Of a stretch of 64,000 bases of DNA, positions 35,587-43,588 are shown piece after piece (within the stretch, counting starts at the first letter, position 1; every line of letters begins with the position of its first letter). The notes below the pieces were generated by a model that saw only the letters and a program-made list of their open reading frames with translations, had not been told where the DNA came from and did not search any database. A program made the position numbers and the translations under genes. Source of the stretch: Haladaptatus litoreus. GTDB taxonomy: Archaea > Halobacteriota > Halobacteria > Halobacteriales > Haladaptataceae. The DNA is taken from contig NZ_FTNO01000002.1 of the NCBI RefSeq assembly GCF_900156425.1, positions 1 through 64,000 of the forward strand. Direction: 5' to 3'.

Positions 35587-36315
35587 ATGAGTTCCGAGAT
35601 TCAGCGCGTTCTCGTCGCAGGTGCCAGCGGCGGAACGGGGCGCGAGATACTGCAACGGCTTCGAGACACCGATTTGACCGTCAGGGCGATGACGCACTCG
35701 CCCGACAAGGAACACGAACTATCGAATCAGGGCGCGGACGAAGTCATCGTCGGCGACCTCCTCGACCCGGCAGACGCCTCCCGCGCAGTCGCCGACTGCG
35801 ACATGGTGCTCTGTGCGGTCGGGTCGAAACCCAGCCCCCGCGTCGTTTTCGGTGGGGAACTGGTTGATGGAGCGGGCGTCGAAAACCTCGTCCACGCGGC
35901 CGTTGCGGCCGACGTAGACCACTTCGTGTTCGAGAGCGCAATCGGCGTCGGCGACTCCCGAGAAAAGATGCCAGCGCCGTTTCGGGCACTGCTCTGGAAC
36001 AATTTGAACCAGAAAAATCACGCAGAGGCAGTGCTTCGCACGTCTCCGCTGACCTACACTATCATCCGACCGGGAGGCCTGACGAACGCCCCTGCAACCG
36101 AGGACGTGCTGGTCGGCGAAGGCGGCGAAACCGTCTCCGGACGAATCCCGCGCGCCGACGTCGCCCGGTTGATGGTCGCCGCGCCGTTCACTCCGGAAGT
36201 CGAAAACCGAACCTTCGAAGTGGTCAGTCGGGATGGTCTTCGCGGAACTGCTCGCGGACTCGTCGAACTGGACTGGCGAGTTCCGGGCGAAGAAGCGATA
36301 GAAATCGAAGAATAA
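35587..36315 (+). CDS. NAD(P)-binding atypical SDR / NmrA-like protein
   Basis: This 242-aa protein begins with the dinucleotide motif GASGGTGREI, followed by GDLLDPADASRAV and an FESAIGVGDS segment; a PGGLTN motif comes later. This matches atypical short-chain dehydrogenases such as NAD(P)H-binding epimerase-like proteins. The classical YxxxK catalytic motif is not evident, so a regulatory or redox-sensing role is possible. The start at 35587 is the ATG adjacent to the first beta strand. Confidence 0.87.
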   Translation: MSSEIQRVLVAGASGGTGREILQRLRDTDLTVRAMTHSPDKEHELSNQGADEVIVGDLLDPADASRAVADCDMVLCAVGSKPSPRVVFGGELVDGAGVENLVHAAVAADVDHFVFESAIGVGDSREKMPAPFRALLWNNLNQKNHAEAVLRTSPLTYTIIRPGGLTNAPATEDVLVGEGGETVSGRIPRADVARLMVAAPFTPEVENRTFEVVSRDGLRGTARGLVELDWRVPGEEAIEIEE

Positions 36316-36333
36316 GTGGGTCGTCCAGCGATT

Positions 36334-37419
36334 TTAGCCCACGATGTACTCCCACGTCACTGGGCCGACGACACCGTCAACCGAAATCCCGCTCGCGCTC
36401 TGGAAGGATTCGACCGCGTCTTGCGTTCCCGGCCCGAAGATGCCATCGACCGCGATGCTGTAGCCGTGCTTGTTGGCGAGGTTGTCCTGCACGGCGCGGA
36501 CGGCCTGACTCTCATCCCCGTTGCTGACCGTCACGACGAGTTCGTCCCACGTGTTCGGGCCGACGACGCCGTCCACAGTGAGGCCGCGGTCGGACTGGAA
36601 CTGTTCAATGTTCGTCTGGACTTCCGACCCGTAGATGCCGTCGTGGTACTGAATCGGATAGCCGTTCGCTTCGAGCAAGTACTGTACGGTGTATACGTCG
36701 CGCGCCGTGTCGCCGTTTGAGTAAATCGGCCAGCCTGACGTGCCACCACTGCCACCGTCGTCGCCATCGCCGGGGTCGCCGATGACTTCGCCGCCGACCA
36801 AGTTCATGAAGTGCTCCCAGTCGAACGTGTCGCCGGGGTCTACTTTGCCGTCGGTGGTGCCGGTGCAGGTCGTGTTCGGAATCTGATGATGACCGATGAC
36901 GCCACCCTCGCCGTCGTAGGTGTTGCACGGTGCGAGTTCGTCGGTCGGGTGCTGTTTTGGAATGCCGTACTTGTCACAGACGTGCGCGACTGCTTCGGCG
37001 GTCTGCTCGTAGATGTTGTCGTTGAAGTTCGTGACGTTCGCCGAGCCTTCGAGTTCGAAGTTGATTCCGGTGTCGTTGTACGACCCATCGCCGCCGTTCG
37101 TCCACGCAACGTCCGAGACTTCGACCATCTGCATGATTTGACCGGGTTCGTTGCCGGTGACGAAGTGGGAACTGACGTTCGAATCGGGGTTCTCGAACCA
37201 ACTGTAGCCCGCCTCGTAACTCCCCTCGATGGTGTGAATGACGACCCAGCGAACGTCCGAGGCGGTTCGATTCGCGCTGGAATAGTTGCTGTAGTGGGCA
37301 GGCCGCCACACGTCGGTGACGCTCTCGTATGCGGATGCGGTGGATGCGGAACCGACGATTGCTCCGGCACCGATTGCGCCGGACGCGAGTTTCATGAATT
37401 TTCTTCTGGATTTCTCCAT
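36334..37419 (-). CDS. Tat-exported N-acetylmuramoyl-L-alanine amidase with two peptidoglycan-binding domains
   Basis: This 361-aa protein has a Tat signal (RRKFMKL, cleavage near residue 30), an Amidase_2 domain (about 50-205) and, after a Gly/Asp-rich linker, two PG_binding_1 repeats (about 230-295 and 300-361). Key amidase residues visible are His62 (VVIHTIEGS), Glu122 to Glu124 (INFELEG), His178 (GHHQIP), Cys185 and KVDPG near 192-196. It should cut the bond between N-acetylmuramic acid and L-Ala outside the cell. Haloarchaea have no murein, so the target must be foreign murein. It is exported folded, as are most haloarchaeal secreted enzymes. A TTAC...GTAA motif lies at 37429-37444 just upstream. 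Confidence 0.92.
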   Translation of the reverse strand: MEKSRRKFMKLASGAIGAGAIVGSASTASAYESVTDVWRPAHYSNYSSANRTASDVRWVVIHTIEGSYEAGYSWFENPDSNVSSHFVTGNEPGQIMQMVEVSDVAWTNGGDGSYNDTGINFELEGSANVTNFNDNIYEQTAEAVAHVCDKYGIPKQHPTDELAPCNTYDGEGGVIGHHQIPNTTCTGTTDGKVDPGDTFDWEHFMNLVGGEVIGDPGDGDDGGSGGTSGWPIYSNGDTARDVYTVQYLLEANGYPIQYHDGIYGSEVQTNIEQFQSDRGLTVDGVVGPNTWDELVVTVSNGDESQAVRAVQDNLANKHGYSIAVDGIFGPGTQDAVESFQSASGISVDGVVGPVTWEYIVG

Positions 37420-37534
37420 GCCTTCATATTACGATTCGAAGTAAAGAATTTTTCTAGACCGGGTAAAAAATTCTTTTGGGTATGAATGTTGTTCAGAACA
37501 AAATGTCGAGTCGTGGAAATCGACGGTAGCCGGT

Positions 37535-37569
37535 TGCTCGCCGACTAATCGGAAATTAGTCGGCGAGCA
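37535..37569 (-). terminator. Perfect hairpin overlapping the carA stop codon
   Basis: A 15-bp perfect inverted repeat (37535-37549 with 37555-37569) has a 5-nt loop. The carA stop codon lies in the arm, so the last codons of carA are duplicated in inverted form just beyond the stop. No T-run follows. It can end transcription or protect the 3' end of the carA mRNA. Confidence 0.6.
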
Positions 37570-38626
37570 CGAGTCGCTTTCGGGGTGCCATCGAAAGAAC
37601 GTCGTCGAAGAAGCCGAGGGTGTCGTTCGGGCCGGGGTTCGCTTCGGGGTGGTACTGGCGTGTGATGACGGACAGGTCGTCGCTTTCCAATCCTTCCGGC
37701 GTGTCGTCGTTGACGTTGATTTGCGTCACATCGAGTTCGCCGGGGTCGGCGACGGTGTAGCCGTGGTTCTGCGTCGTCATCACGACCTGATTCGATTCCA
37801 AGTCGAGAACCGGTTGGTTGACGCCGCGGTGGCCGAAGTCCATCTTTTCGGTGGTTCCACCGAGCGCGCGGGCGATGATTTGCTGGCCGAGACAGATGCC
37901 CGCGAGCGGGAGTTCGCCGACGTAGGTTTCGACCAGTTCCTGGGCCGCTTCGAAGTTCGCAGGGTCGCCCGGACCGTTCGAGACGAACAGTACATCGGGG
38001 TCAACCGCTTCGACATCGTCTTCGGTCGCGTCGTGGGGCAGGACGTGAACGTCCGCGCCGCGTTCGACCAGCGCGTCGATGATGCTTCCTTTCGCGCCGC
38101 AGTCGACCAGCGCGACGGTTTTGTCGTCGCCAACGTCCTCGCCGAGATAGGTTTCTCGCTCGTGGACGCTGACCTGCGCGCCGATGTTTTCGTGGTCGCT
38201 CATGCCCGGACAGCGTTCGAGTTCCGCGAGCGCGTCCTCGGGCGTGGCGTTCTCGCCGACCGCGATACCGCATTTCATCGCGCCCTCCTCTCGGATTCCG
38301 CCGACGAGGTCGCGCGTGTCGAGGTGGTCGACCGCCGGAACGCCCTCGGCTTCGAGCCATTCCACCACGTCCTCGGTCAGTTCGCGCGCGACGACGGCGC
38401 GCGGGTGGACTCGGTCACTCTCGAAGCGTTCCTCTCGGACGCCGTAGTTTCCGATGAGCGGATACGAGAACGTCAAGACCTGTTCTTCGTAGGACGGGTC
38501 TGTGAGGCTCTCTTCGTATCCCGTGTATGCAGTTGTGAAAACCAGTTCTCCGCAAGCCGTACCCGGAACGCGACCACGGGCTTCCACCACATGGCCGTTT
38601 TCCAGCGCGACATAAGCACCCGGCAT
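37556..38626 (-). CDS. carA: Carbamoyl-phosphate synthase small subunit (glutamine amidotransferase)
   Basis: This 356-aa protein has the CPSase small-chain N-terminal domain (ARGRVPGTACGELVFTTAYTGYEESL) and a class I glutamine amidotransferase domain: nucleophile Cys in GICLGQQI and the HPEANPGPND His/Glu pair. It supplies ammonia to CarB. The start at 38626 (MPGAYV) matches the family N-terminus and lies about 29 bp after a TTTATTAG box, fitting a leaderless transcript; ATGs at 38638 and 38647 are alternatives. Divergent from an Lrp regulator. Confidence 0.94.
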   Translation of the reverse strand: MPGAYVALENGHVVEARGRVPGTACGELVFTTAYTGYEESLTDPSYEEQVLTFSYPLIGNYGVREERFESDRVHPRAVVARELTEDVVEWLEAEGVPAVDHLDTRDLVGGIREEGAMKCGIAVGENATPEDALAELERCPGMSDHENIGAQVSVHERETYLGEDVGDDKTVALVDCGAKGSIIDALVERGADVHVLPHDATEDDVEAVDPDVLFVSNGPGDPANFEAAQELVETYVGELPLAGICLGQQIIARALGGTTEKMDFGHRGVNQPVLDLESNQVVMTTQNHGYTVADPGELDVTQINVNDDTPEGLESDDLSVITRQYHPEANPGPNDTLGFFDDVLSMAPRKRLVLAD

Positions 38627-38650
38627 TACGAGATTCATATGGAACAAGGG

Positions 38651-38692
38651 CTAATAAACCTTGCTTTCGAAGCATTGTTACGATATTCGTAA
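38651..38692. promoter_or_regulatory. carA/lrp divergent promoter with perfect palindrome TTACGATATTCGTAA
   Basis: On the minus strand a TTTATTAG TATA box (38651-38658) lies about 29 bp upstream of carA ATG 38626. Just outside it, 38678-38692 is a 15-bp perfect palindrome, TTACGA-TAT-TCGTAA, the size and style of an Lrp/AsnC operator. The adjacent lrp gene starts at 38729 in the other direction. Autoregulation and control of carA are inferred. Confidence 0.6.
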
Positions 38693-38728
38693 TCATCAAG
38701 TAGCAGGCCCGGCTAGGTGCAAATCTCT

Positions 38729-39142
38729 ATGGACGCACTCGACCGACAGATACTGAATCTCCTCCGGCGAGACGCCCGCACACCGTACACAGAGATAGCA
38801 GAGGCGGTCGGAACCTCCGAAGGAACGGTTCGAAATCGAGTCGAGCGGATGACCGAAAACGACGTTATCGAGCGATTCACCGTTACGACCCACACCGGTA
38901 ACGTCAAGGCAATGATAGAAATCGGCGTGGACGTGGCCGTCGATACCACGCGGATGTCCGACCGCCTCGCGGAGTGGGAACAGGTGGACTTCGTCTGGCA
39001 GGTCAGCGGCGAGGACGACATCGTCCTCATCGTGGACGCCGCCGACACACAGGGCGTGAATCAACTCATCACTCGCGCGCGTGAGCTGGAAGAAGTTGTT
39101 AGTACGAAGACTCGGTTGATTTTAGACGAGCGACTCGGATGA
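38729..39142 (+). CDS. Lrp/AsnC family transcriptional regulator
   Basis: This 137-aa protein has an N-terminal AsnC-type HTH (about 1-60: LDRQILNLLRRDARTPYTEIAEAVGTSEGTVRNRVERM) and a C-terminal RAM ligand-binding domain (about 65-137). RAM domains bind amino acids or related metabolites. Its position divergent from carA and the palindrome between them suggest it regulates carbamoyl phosphate synthesis. The start at 38729 is the family start; an upstream GTG would add four residues. The last 30 bp of the gene are duplicated at 39185-39216. Confidence 0.9.
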   Translation: MDALDRQILNLLRRDARTPYTEIAEAVGTSEGTVRNRVERMTENDVIERFTVTTHTGNVKAMIEIGVDVAVDTTRMSDRLAEWEQVDFVWQVSGEDDIVLIVDAADTQGVNQLITRARELEEVVSTKTRLILDERLG

Positions 39143-39184
39143 GGACAAATCGTCCGAATCCGAAAGCTACTGAGATGAGTCGAA

Positions 39185-39216
39185 GGTTGATTTTAGACGA
39201 ACGGCTTGGATGAAGA
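39185..39216 (+). repeat. Degenerate copy of the lrp gene 3' end
   Basis: GGTTGATTTTAGACGA and the following bases to a TGA repeat the last 30 bp of the lrp gene (39114-39145) with four changes, 71 bp further on, including a second stop codon. It reads as the end of an lrp-like gene (RLILDERLG then stop) and is probably a scar of a tandem duplication that lost its 5' part. Confidence 0.6.
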
Positions 39217-39269
39217 GCCACCTCCCCGCACCCCCAACTATATACATCAGATAATCACAACGTCAAACC

Positions 39270-39500
39270 ATGCAGTTCGAAAACAACGTCGGGGGAATCG
39301 ACCGCATCATCAGAGGCGTCTCCGGAATCTGGCTCATCGCGGTGGCCATCTCCGCGCTGCTCGATGACCGACGCACGACTGCCGCGATAGCCGCAATCGC
39401 GGGGGCCGGATTACTGCGCAATGCACAGTCCCAACACTGCGGCGGGAACGCACTGCTCGGAATCGACACGACCACGTCGGAGTCGCGTTCGCTGGAATAA
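39270..39500 (+). CDS. DUF2892 family inner-membrane protein (YgaP-like)
   Basis: This 76-aa protein has two short hydrophobic segments and the DUF2892 N-terminal motif NVGGIDRIIRGVSG. A TATATA box about 27-30 bp upstream of the ATG supports a leaderless transcript. Family members occur with rhodanese-type proteins; role unclear. Confidence 0.85.
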   Translation: MQFENNVGGIDRIIRGVSGIWLIAVAISALLDDRRTTAAIAAIAGAGLLRNAQSQHCGGNALLGIDTTTSESRSLE

Positions 39501-39508
39501 GCCGCGAT

Positions 39509-40222
39509 TCAGTCGTCGGCTTTCTCCGCCTGCGGCGGGTCGCCCACGCCCGGCGATTCGTCTTTCGGGCGATGGAGATTTTCTTTGCCCTCGTGGATTT
39601 TCCGGTACAGTCGCCGCACACCTCTGTCGAACGTGTCGCGTCGAACCGCGGGTTCGACGCGGCCATCCTGAATCGCCTCCACGACGCTTCCGGGCGTGAG
39701 CACGTCTGCGTCCACGCGCGTGTAGGCCCGCCCGACTTCGACCGGATAGTGGGCGTCACTGCCGCCGACTAGTGGAAGACCGTTGCGCTCCGCGAGAGTC
39801 GTCACCCACTCCTCGGTTCGGGGATGCTTACCGTTCACTTCGATTGCGTCGTAGTCGGCGTCAACCTCGCGCACCGTGCTGTTTCGGTACGGGTGGGCGA
39901 CGATGGCCGCACAGCCTCGTTCGTGGGCCATTTCGACCACCTCGTGCGGCGTCAGCGTTCCCGGTTCGGTTCTCGTCGGAGGGTCAGGGCCGATGACGAG
40001 GATGTGACCCTTCGTCGTCGAAATCTCGATGCCCGGAATGGTTTCGACCGCAAGCCCCCCAAAGGGGCGGTAGTAGTCGTGGTTCGTCAGCGCCACGCCG
40101 TCCAAGCCGCGATAGCGCGCGGCCAGCGTGAGAAGTCTGACGCCGATAGGGTCGAACAGTTCCGCGGCCCGTTCGTGGCCGTGGAAGAATCGTGTATGGG
40201 CGTGAAGGTCGATTGCGAACAC
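39509..40222 (-). CDS. PHP-domain phosphoesterase
   Basis: This 237-aa protein carries the PHP metal-binding motifs: DLHAHT at the N-terminus, TNHD, HPYR and GSDAHYP. PHP proteins use metal ions to hydrolyse phosphoesters such as histidinol phosphate or act as nucleases. It starts with GTG at 40222, which puts the DLHAHT motif in the first residues, as in relatives. A charged tail follows after residue 190. Substrate unknown. Confidence 0.88.
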   Translation of the reverse strand: MFAIDLHAHTRFFHGHERAAELFDPIGVRLLTLAARYRGLDGVALTNHDYYRPFGGLAVETIPGIEISTTKGHILVIGPDPPTRTEPGTLTPHEVVEMAHERGCAAIVAHPYRNSTVREVDADYDAIEVNGKHPRTEEWVTTLAERNGLPLVGGSDAHYPVEVGRAYTRVDADVLTPGSVVEAIQDGRVEPAVRRDTFDRGVRRLYRKIHEGKENLHRPKDESPGVGDPPQAEKADD

Positions 40223-40276
40223 GTCTGTAAATACGCCGCCGATAGACCTTTGGTTTTTCCGCCGAAATTTTATCAC

Positions 40277-41257
40277 ATGGATGCCGACGAGGCCGGAACT
40301 GCGGGTGACCTCGCGGCGACGGACGACATGGAGTACGAGCGTGTCGTCGTGTTGAACCCCGTCAGTGGCAACGGCGACCACGCCGAGCAAGTCCGCGAAC
40401 TCGCTGCAGAGCACAGCTTTACGATTCTCGAAACCCGCGAGGAAGGCGATGCCATCGAGTTCGCAGAGCAGGCCGCCGAAAACGGGGCGTCGATGGTCGC
40501 TGCAGCGGGCGGCGACGGAACGCTGAACGAAGTCGTCCGCGGACTCGTCTCGGCGGACGCGCTGGATTCGGTGACGTTCGGCGTGATTCCCGCCGGAACC
40601 GGCAACAACTTCGCCGGAAACATCGGCGTGACGAGCATCGAACATGCCTTTGAGGTGCTCGAACGCGGCGAACGGAGACGAATCGACCTCGGAACGGCGA
40701 ACGACCGAGATTTCATAAACTCCTGCGTCGGCGGCCTTACTGCCGACGCGAGCGTCGAAACCGACTCCGAGCAGAAAGAACGCCTCGGAATCCTCGCCTA
40801 CGTCGTGAACACGCTTCAGTTGATGGCCGATTTCGACGGCGTTCCGCTGACGGTCAAAGCCTCCTCGGAAGGCGAAGTCTCGTGGTCGGGCGACGCCGTC
40901 TTCGTCCTCGTCGGAAACGGACGACGATTTCCGGCGAAGGGGCGCACACAGGCCAACATGGAAGACGGCCTGCTCAACGTCACAATCATCGAGGAGATGC
41001 CCGCCCCGAACCTCGTTGGGGAAGCCCTCCTCCAACGCCTGTTCGACGCAGAATCGGACAATGTAACACACCTCCACGCGCCGACGGTGGACATCGACAT
41101 CCACCGCGACCAACCCGTTCAGTTCAGCCTCGACGGCGAGATGGGCGAGTGGGACGACCTGACGCTCGGCGTGATGCCACGCGCGTTGGAACTTCCGGTC
41201 GGTTCGGCATACGAACCGGTTCCGGGCGACCAAACGAACGACGGAAGTGGGTTTTAG
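40277..41257 (+). CDS. Diacylglycerol/lipid kinase family protein (YegS-like)
   Basis: This 326-aa protein has a DAG-kinase catalytic domain: VLNPVSGNG, AGGDGTLNEVVRGL and PAGTGNNFAGN are nucleotide-binding motifs, followed by the beta-rich C-terminal domain. It likely phosphorylates a lipid or long-chain base. ATG 40328 (MEYERV) is an alternative start that would begin right before the first strand and is a better fit to the TTTTATC promoter box near 40270. Divergent from the PHP gene with a 54-bp gap. Confidence 0.87.
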   Translation: MDADEAGTAGDLAATDDMEYERVVVLNPVSGNGDHAEQVRELAAEHSFTILETREEGDAIEFAEQAAENGASMVAAAGGDGTLNEVVRGLVSADALDSVTFGVIPAGTGNNFAGNIGVTSIEHAFEVLERGERRRIDLGTANDRDFINSCVGGLTADASVETDSEQKERLGILAYVVNTLQLMADFDGVPLTVKASSEGEVSWSGDAVFVLVGNGRRFPAKGRTQANMEDGLLNVTIIEEMPAPNLVGEALLQRLFDAESDNVTHLHAPTVDIDIHRDQPVQFSLDGEMGEWDDLTLGVMPRALELPVGSAYEPVPGDQTNDGSGF

Positions 41258-41315
41258 GACGACTGTGTCGTTTCTGTTGGCGAATCGAATTTTGACTCGC
41301 TAACTCACCGGTTTG

Positions 41316-42284
41316 CTAATCGTCCGACTCGGCGACGGAATCCGCGACCAAATCGCCGACAGTGTCACCATCTACCGGCCCATCAGGAGTTACTTCATCG
41401 AGTTCCGTCGGCATACCGAGGCTGTACGATTCCTCGGAATCGCCGAGTTCCGTGCGTCCGCGTCGAATCGACACGTCGTCGTTGAGGTGCAGACGCACTG
41501 CTTCGAGCAGTGCGTCCGCTTCGAGGGGTTGGCCGCGTTCGCGCATCTCCTCGACGGTTGCGTCGTCGGGAACGTTGAAGACGCGCTGGGTCACGATTGG
41601 GCCTTGGTCTAAATCGGTCGTCACGTAGTGAGCCGTGACGCCAGCCACGCGGACGCCCGCCTCCTTCGCCTGCCGGTAGGCTTTCGCGCCGGGGAAGGCG
41701 GGGAGCAGGCTTGGGTGGATGTTGATGATGCGACCTTCGTACCGGAAGACGACTTCCGGACTGAGGATTCGCATGAATCGCGCGAGGGCGAGCAGGTCGA
41801 TGTCGTAGTCGTCCAGTACGGAGAGCAGTTGCTCCTCGTCGTGGCTCCCGTTTTCGTCGCCAACGTCGTGGAAAGGGATACCGTGTCGTTCGGCGACCGA
41901 TTCGAGGTCGTCGTGATTACCGATGACGACGCCGATTTCGGCGTCTAATTCGCTGCGGGCGGAGAGCAGTCGTTGGAGACAGTGCGATTCCTTCGTGACG
42001 AGGACGGCGACCTGCCGGGTGTCTCGCTCCGAGGGAAATCGCACCCGAACGTCTACGCTCAAATCGTCGCCGAGAGCGGAGAGGTCGCGCCGAAGTCGAT
42101 GCTCGTCCACCGTCATCTCGCTCGTTTCGACGAGCATCGTCATCCGGAAGATGCCGTCGCGAACCGCTTGGTCGACGTCCTCGATGTTGATGTCGCGCTC
42201 GAAGAGGAGGGTCGTCACGCGGGCGACGAGTCCGGTGTCGTCGTTGCCGACGACGGTAATCTCGGTCAGTTCGCGGGAACTCAT
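41316..42284 (-). CDS. purU: Formyltetrahydrofolate deformylase
   Basis: This 322-aa protein has an N-terminal ACT domain (about 8-80), a formyl-transferase-type catalytic domain (about 90-275) with NIHPSLLPAFPG, and an acidic tail (about 280-322). PurU releases formate from 10-formyl-THF for purine synthesis. It starts at 42284 (MSSREL). It lies next to purS-purQ but on the opposite strand, separated by about 280 bp. Confidence 0.92.
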   Translation of the reverse strand: MSSRELTEITVVGNDDTGLVARVTTLLFERDINIEDVDQAVRDGIFRMTMLVETSEMTVDEHRLRRDLSALGDDLSVDVRVRFPSERDTRQVAVLVTKESHCLQRLLSARSELDAEIGVVIGNHDDLESVAERHGIPFHDVGDENGSHDEEQLLSVLDDYDIDLLALARFMRILSPEVVFRYEGRIINIHPSLLPAFPGAKAYRQAKEAGVRVAGVTAHYVTTDLDQGPIVTQRVFNVPDDATVEEMRERGQPLEADALLEAVRLHLNDDVSIRRGRTELGDSEESYSLGMPTELDEVTPDGPVDGDTVGDLVADSVAESDD

Positions 42285-42563
42285 CGTCTCACCTGCTGAA
42301 TACGGGGCACAGCCATGGAATGCGTGTAAGCACTGGAGGGGACAAAAACGTTGCCGACCGTGCAACATTTTCACAATCGGTTGCAGAAGTTGGAGAGCAC
42401 CTGAACGAGGGCGAGGAGAGGTGAACAATCCGGTAGGGACTGCCAACCGACGTATCCGCGATTTGCAGACGTATCCGAAACACACTGTGGGTCAAGATAC
42501 ACAAACGTGTACAACAAAATCGTTCCAAAAGAGTTTTTGAACATAGACGCGCAGTTTCAGGTG

Positions 42564-42815
42564 ATGACTGCTTACACCGCGACGGTGACGGTTCGCTTGA
42601 AACGGGGCGTCCTCGACCCCGAAGCGGAAACTACCCGGCAAGCACTGGGACGACTCGGTTTCGAACTGGAATCGCTCCGTTCGGCAGACCAGTTCGAAAT
42701 CGACCTCGACGCGGAATCCGCGTCCACCGCCGAGGAACGCGCTGAAGAGATGGCCGAACGCCTGCTCGCCAATCCGACCATTCACGACTACACGGTGGCA
42801 ATCGAGGAACGATGA
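42564..42815 (+). CDS. purS: Phosphoribosylformylglycinamidine synthase subunit PurS
   Basis: This 83-aa protein is a small FGAM synthase subunit: MTAYTATVTVRLKRGVLDPEA and FELESLRSADQFEI are typical. It bridges PurQ and PurL, of which PurL is not in the window. The ATG at 42564 is the family start. It overlaps purQ by four bases. Confidence 0.95.
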   Translation: MTAYTATVTVRLKRGVLDPEAETTRQALGRLGFELESLRSADQFEIDLDAESASTAEERAEEMAERLLANPTIHDYTVAIEER

Positions 42816-43492
42816 CGGTCGCTATCGTCCAGTTCGGCGGGAGCAACTGCGACCGAGACGCGAAGCGCGCGCTCTCCCACCTCGACATCGACGCCGAACT
42901 CGTCTGGCACGAGGACGGCCTCCCTACTGACGTGAGCGGCGTGATGCTCCCCGGCGGGTTCTCCTACGGCGACTACCTCCGCGCGGGTGCAATCGCCGCG
43001 AACTCCCCGATTGTAGCCGAAGTGCGCGAAGCCGCAGCGTCCGGCGTTCCCGTCCTCGGCGTCTGCAACGGCGCACAAATCGGCTGTGAGTCGGGATTGA
43101 CTCCCGGCGCGTTCACGACCAATCGAAGCGCGCGCTTCCAGTGCGAACACGTCTACCTACGCGTCGAAAACGCCGACACGCCGTGGACTTCTGCCTACGA
43201 GGAAGGTGAGGTCATCGAGGTGCCGATTGCCCATGGCGAAGGCCGATTCGAAATCACGGACGAGCAGTACGACGAACTCGATACTGACGACCGAGTGCTG
43301 TTCCGATACTGCGACGAAAACGGCGTCGTGAGCGACGAGACGAACCCGAACGGGTCGAAAGGAAACGTCGCTGGAATTATCGGCGACTCCGAAACCGTCG
43401 CGGTCATGATGCCGCATCCGGAGCGAGCAACGCTTCCGGATATTGGCGGCACGGACGGCGAAGGCGTGCTGTACGGGTTTGCGACACCCTGA
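42812..43492 (+). CDS. purQ: Phosphoribosylformylglycinamidine synthase subunit PurQ (glutaminase)
   Basis: This 226-aa class I glutamine amidotransferase carries the nucleophile Cys in GVCNGAQI and the His/Glu pair in MMPHPERATLP. It supplies ammonia for FGAM formation, the fourth purine step. It overlaps purS by ATGA. Confidence 0.95.
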   Translation: MTVAIVQFGGSNCDRDAKRALSHLDIDAELVWHEDGLPTDVSGVMLPGGFSYGDYLRAGAIAANSPIVAEVREAAASGVPVLGVCNGAQIGCESGLTPGAFTTNRSARFQCEHVYLRVENADTPWTSAYEEGEVIEVPIAHGEGRFEITDEQYDELDTDDRVLFRYCDENGVVSDETNPNGSKGNVAGIIGDSETVAVMMPHPERATLPDIGGTDGEGVLYGFATP

Positions 43493-43588
43493 TTTCTCCT
43501 CGAACTCCGACTACACCGAACCGAATTCGAGTTCGATTTACTGTTTACTCACCGAGGTTTTATAGAAGGCAACAGTTTTTGTCAATTT

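Noticed and set aside
37649..38692. A 347-aa plus-strand frame opposite carA
   Set aside because: Antisense to carA and crosses the divergent promoter.
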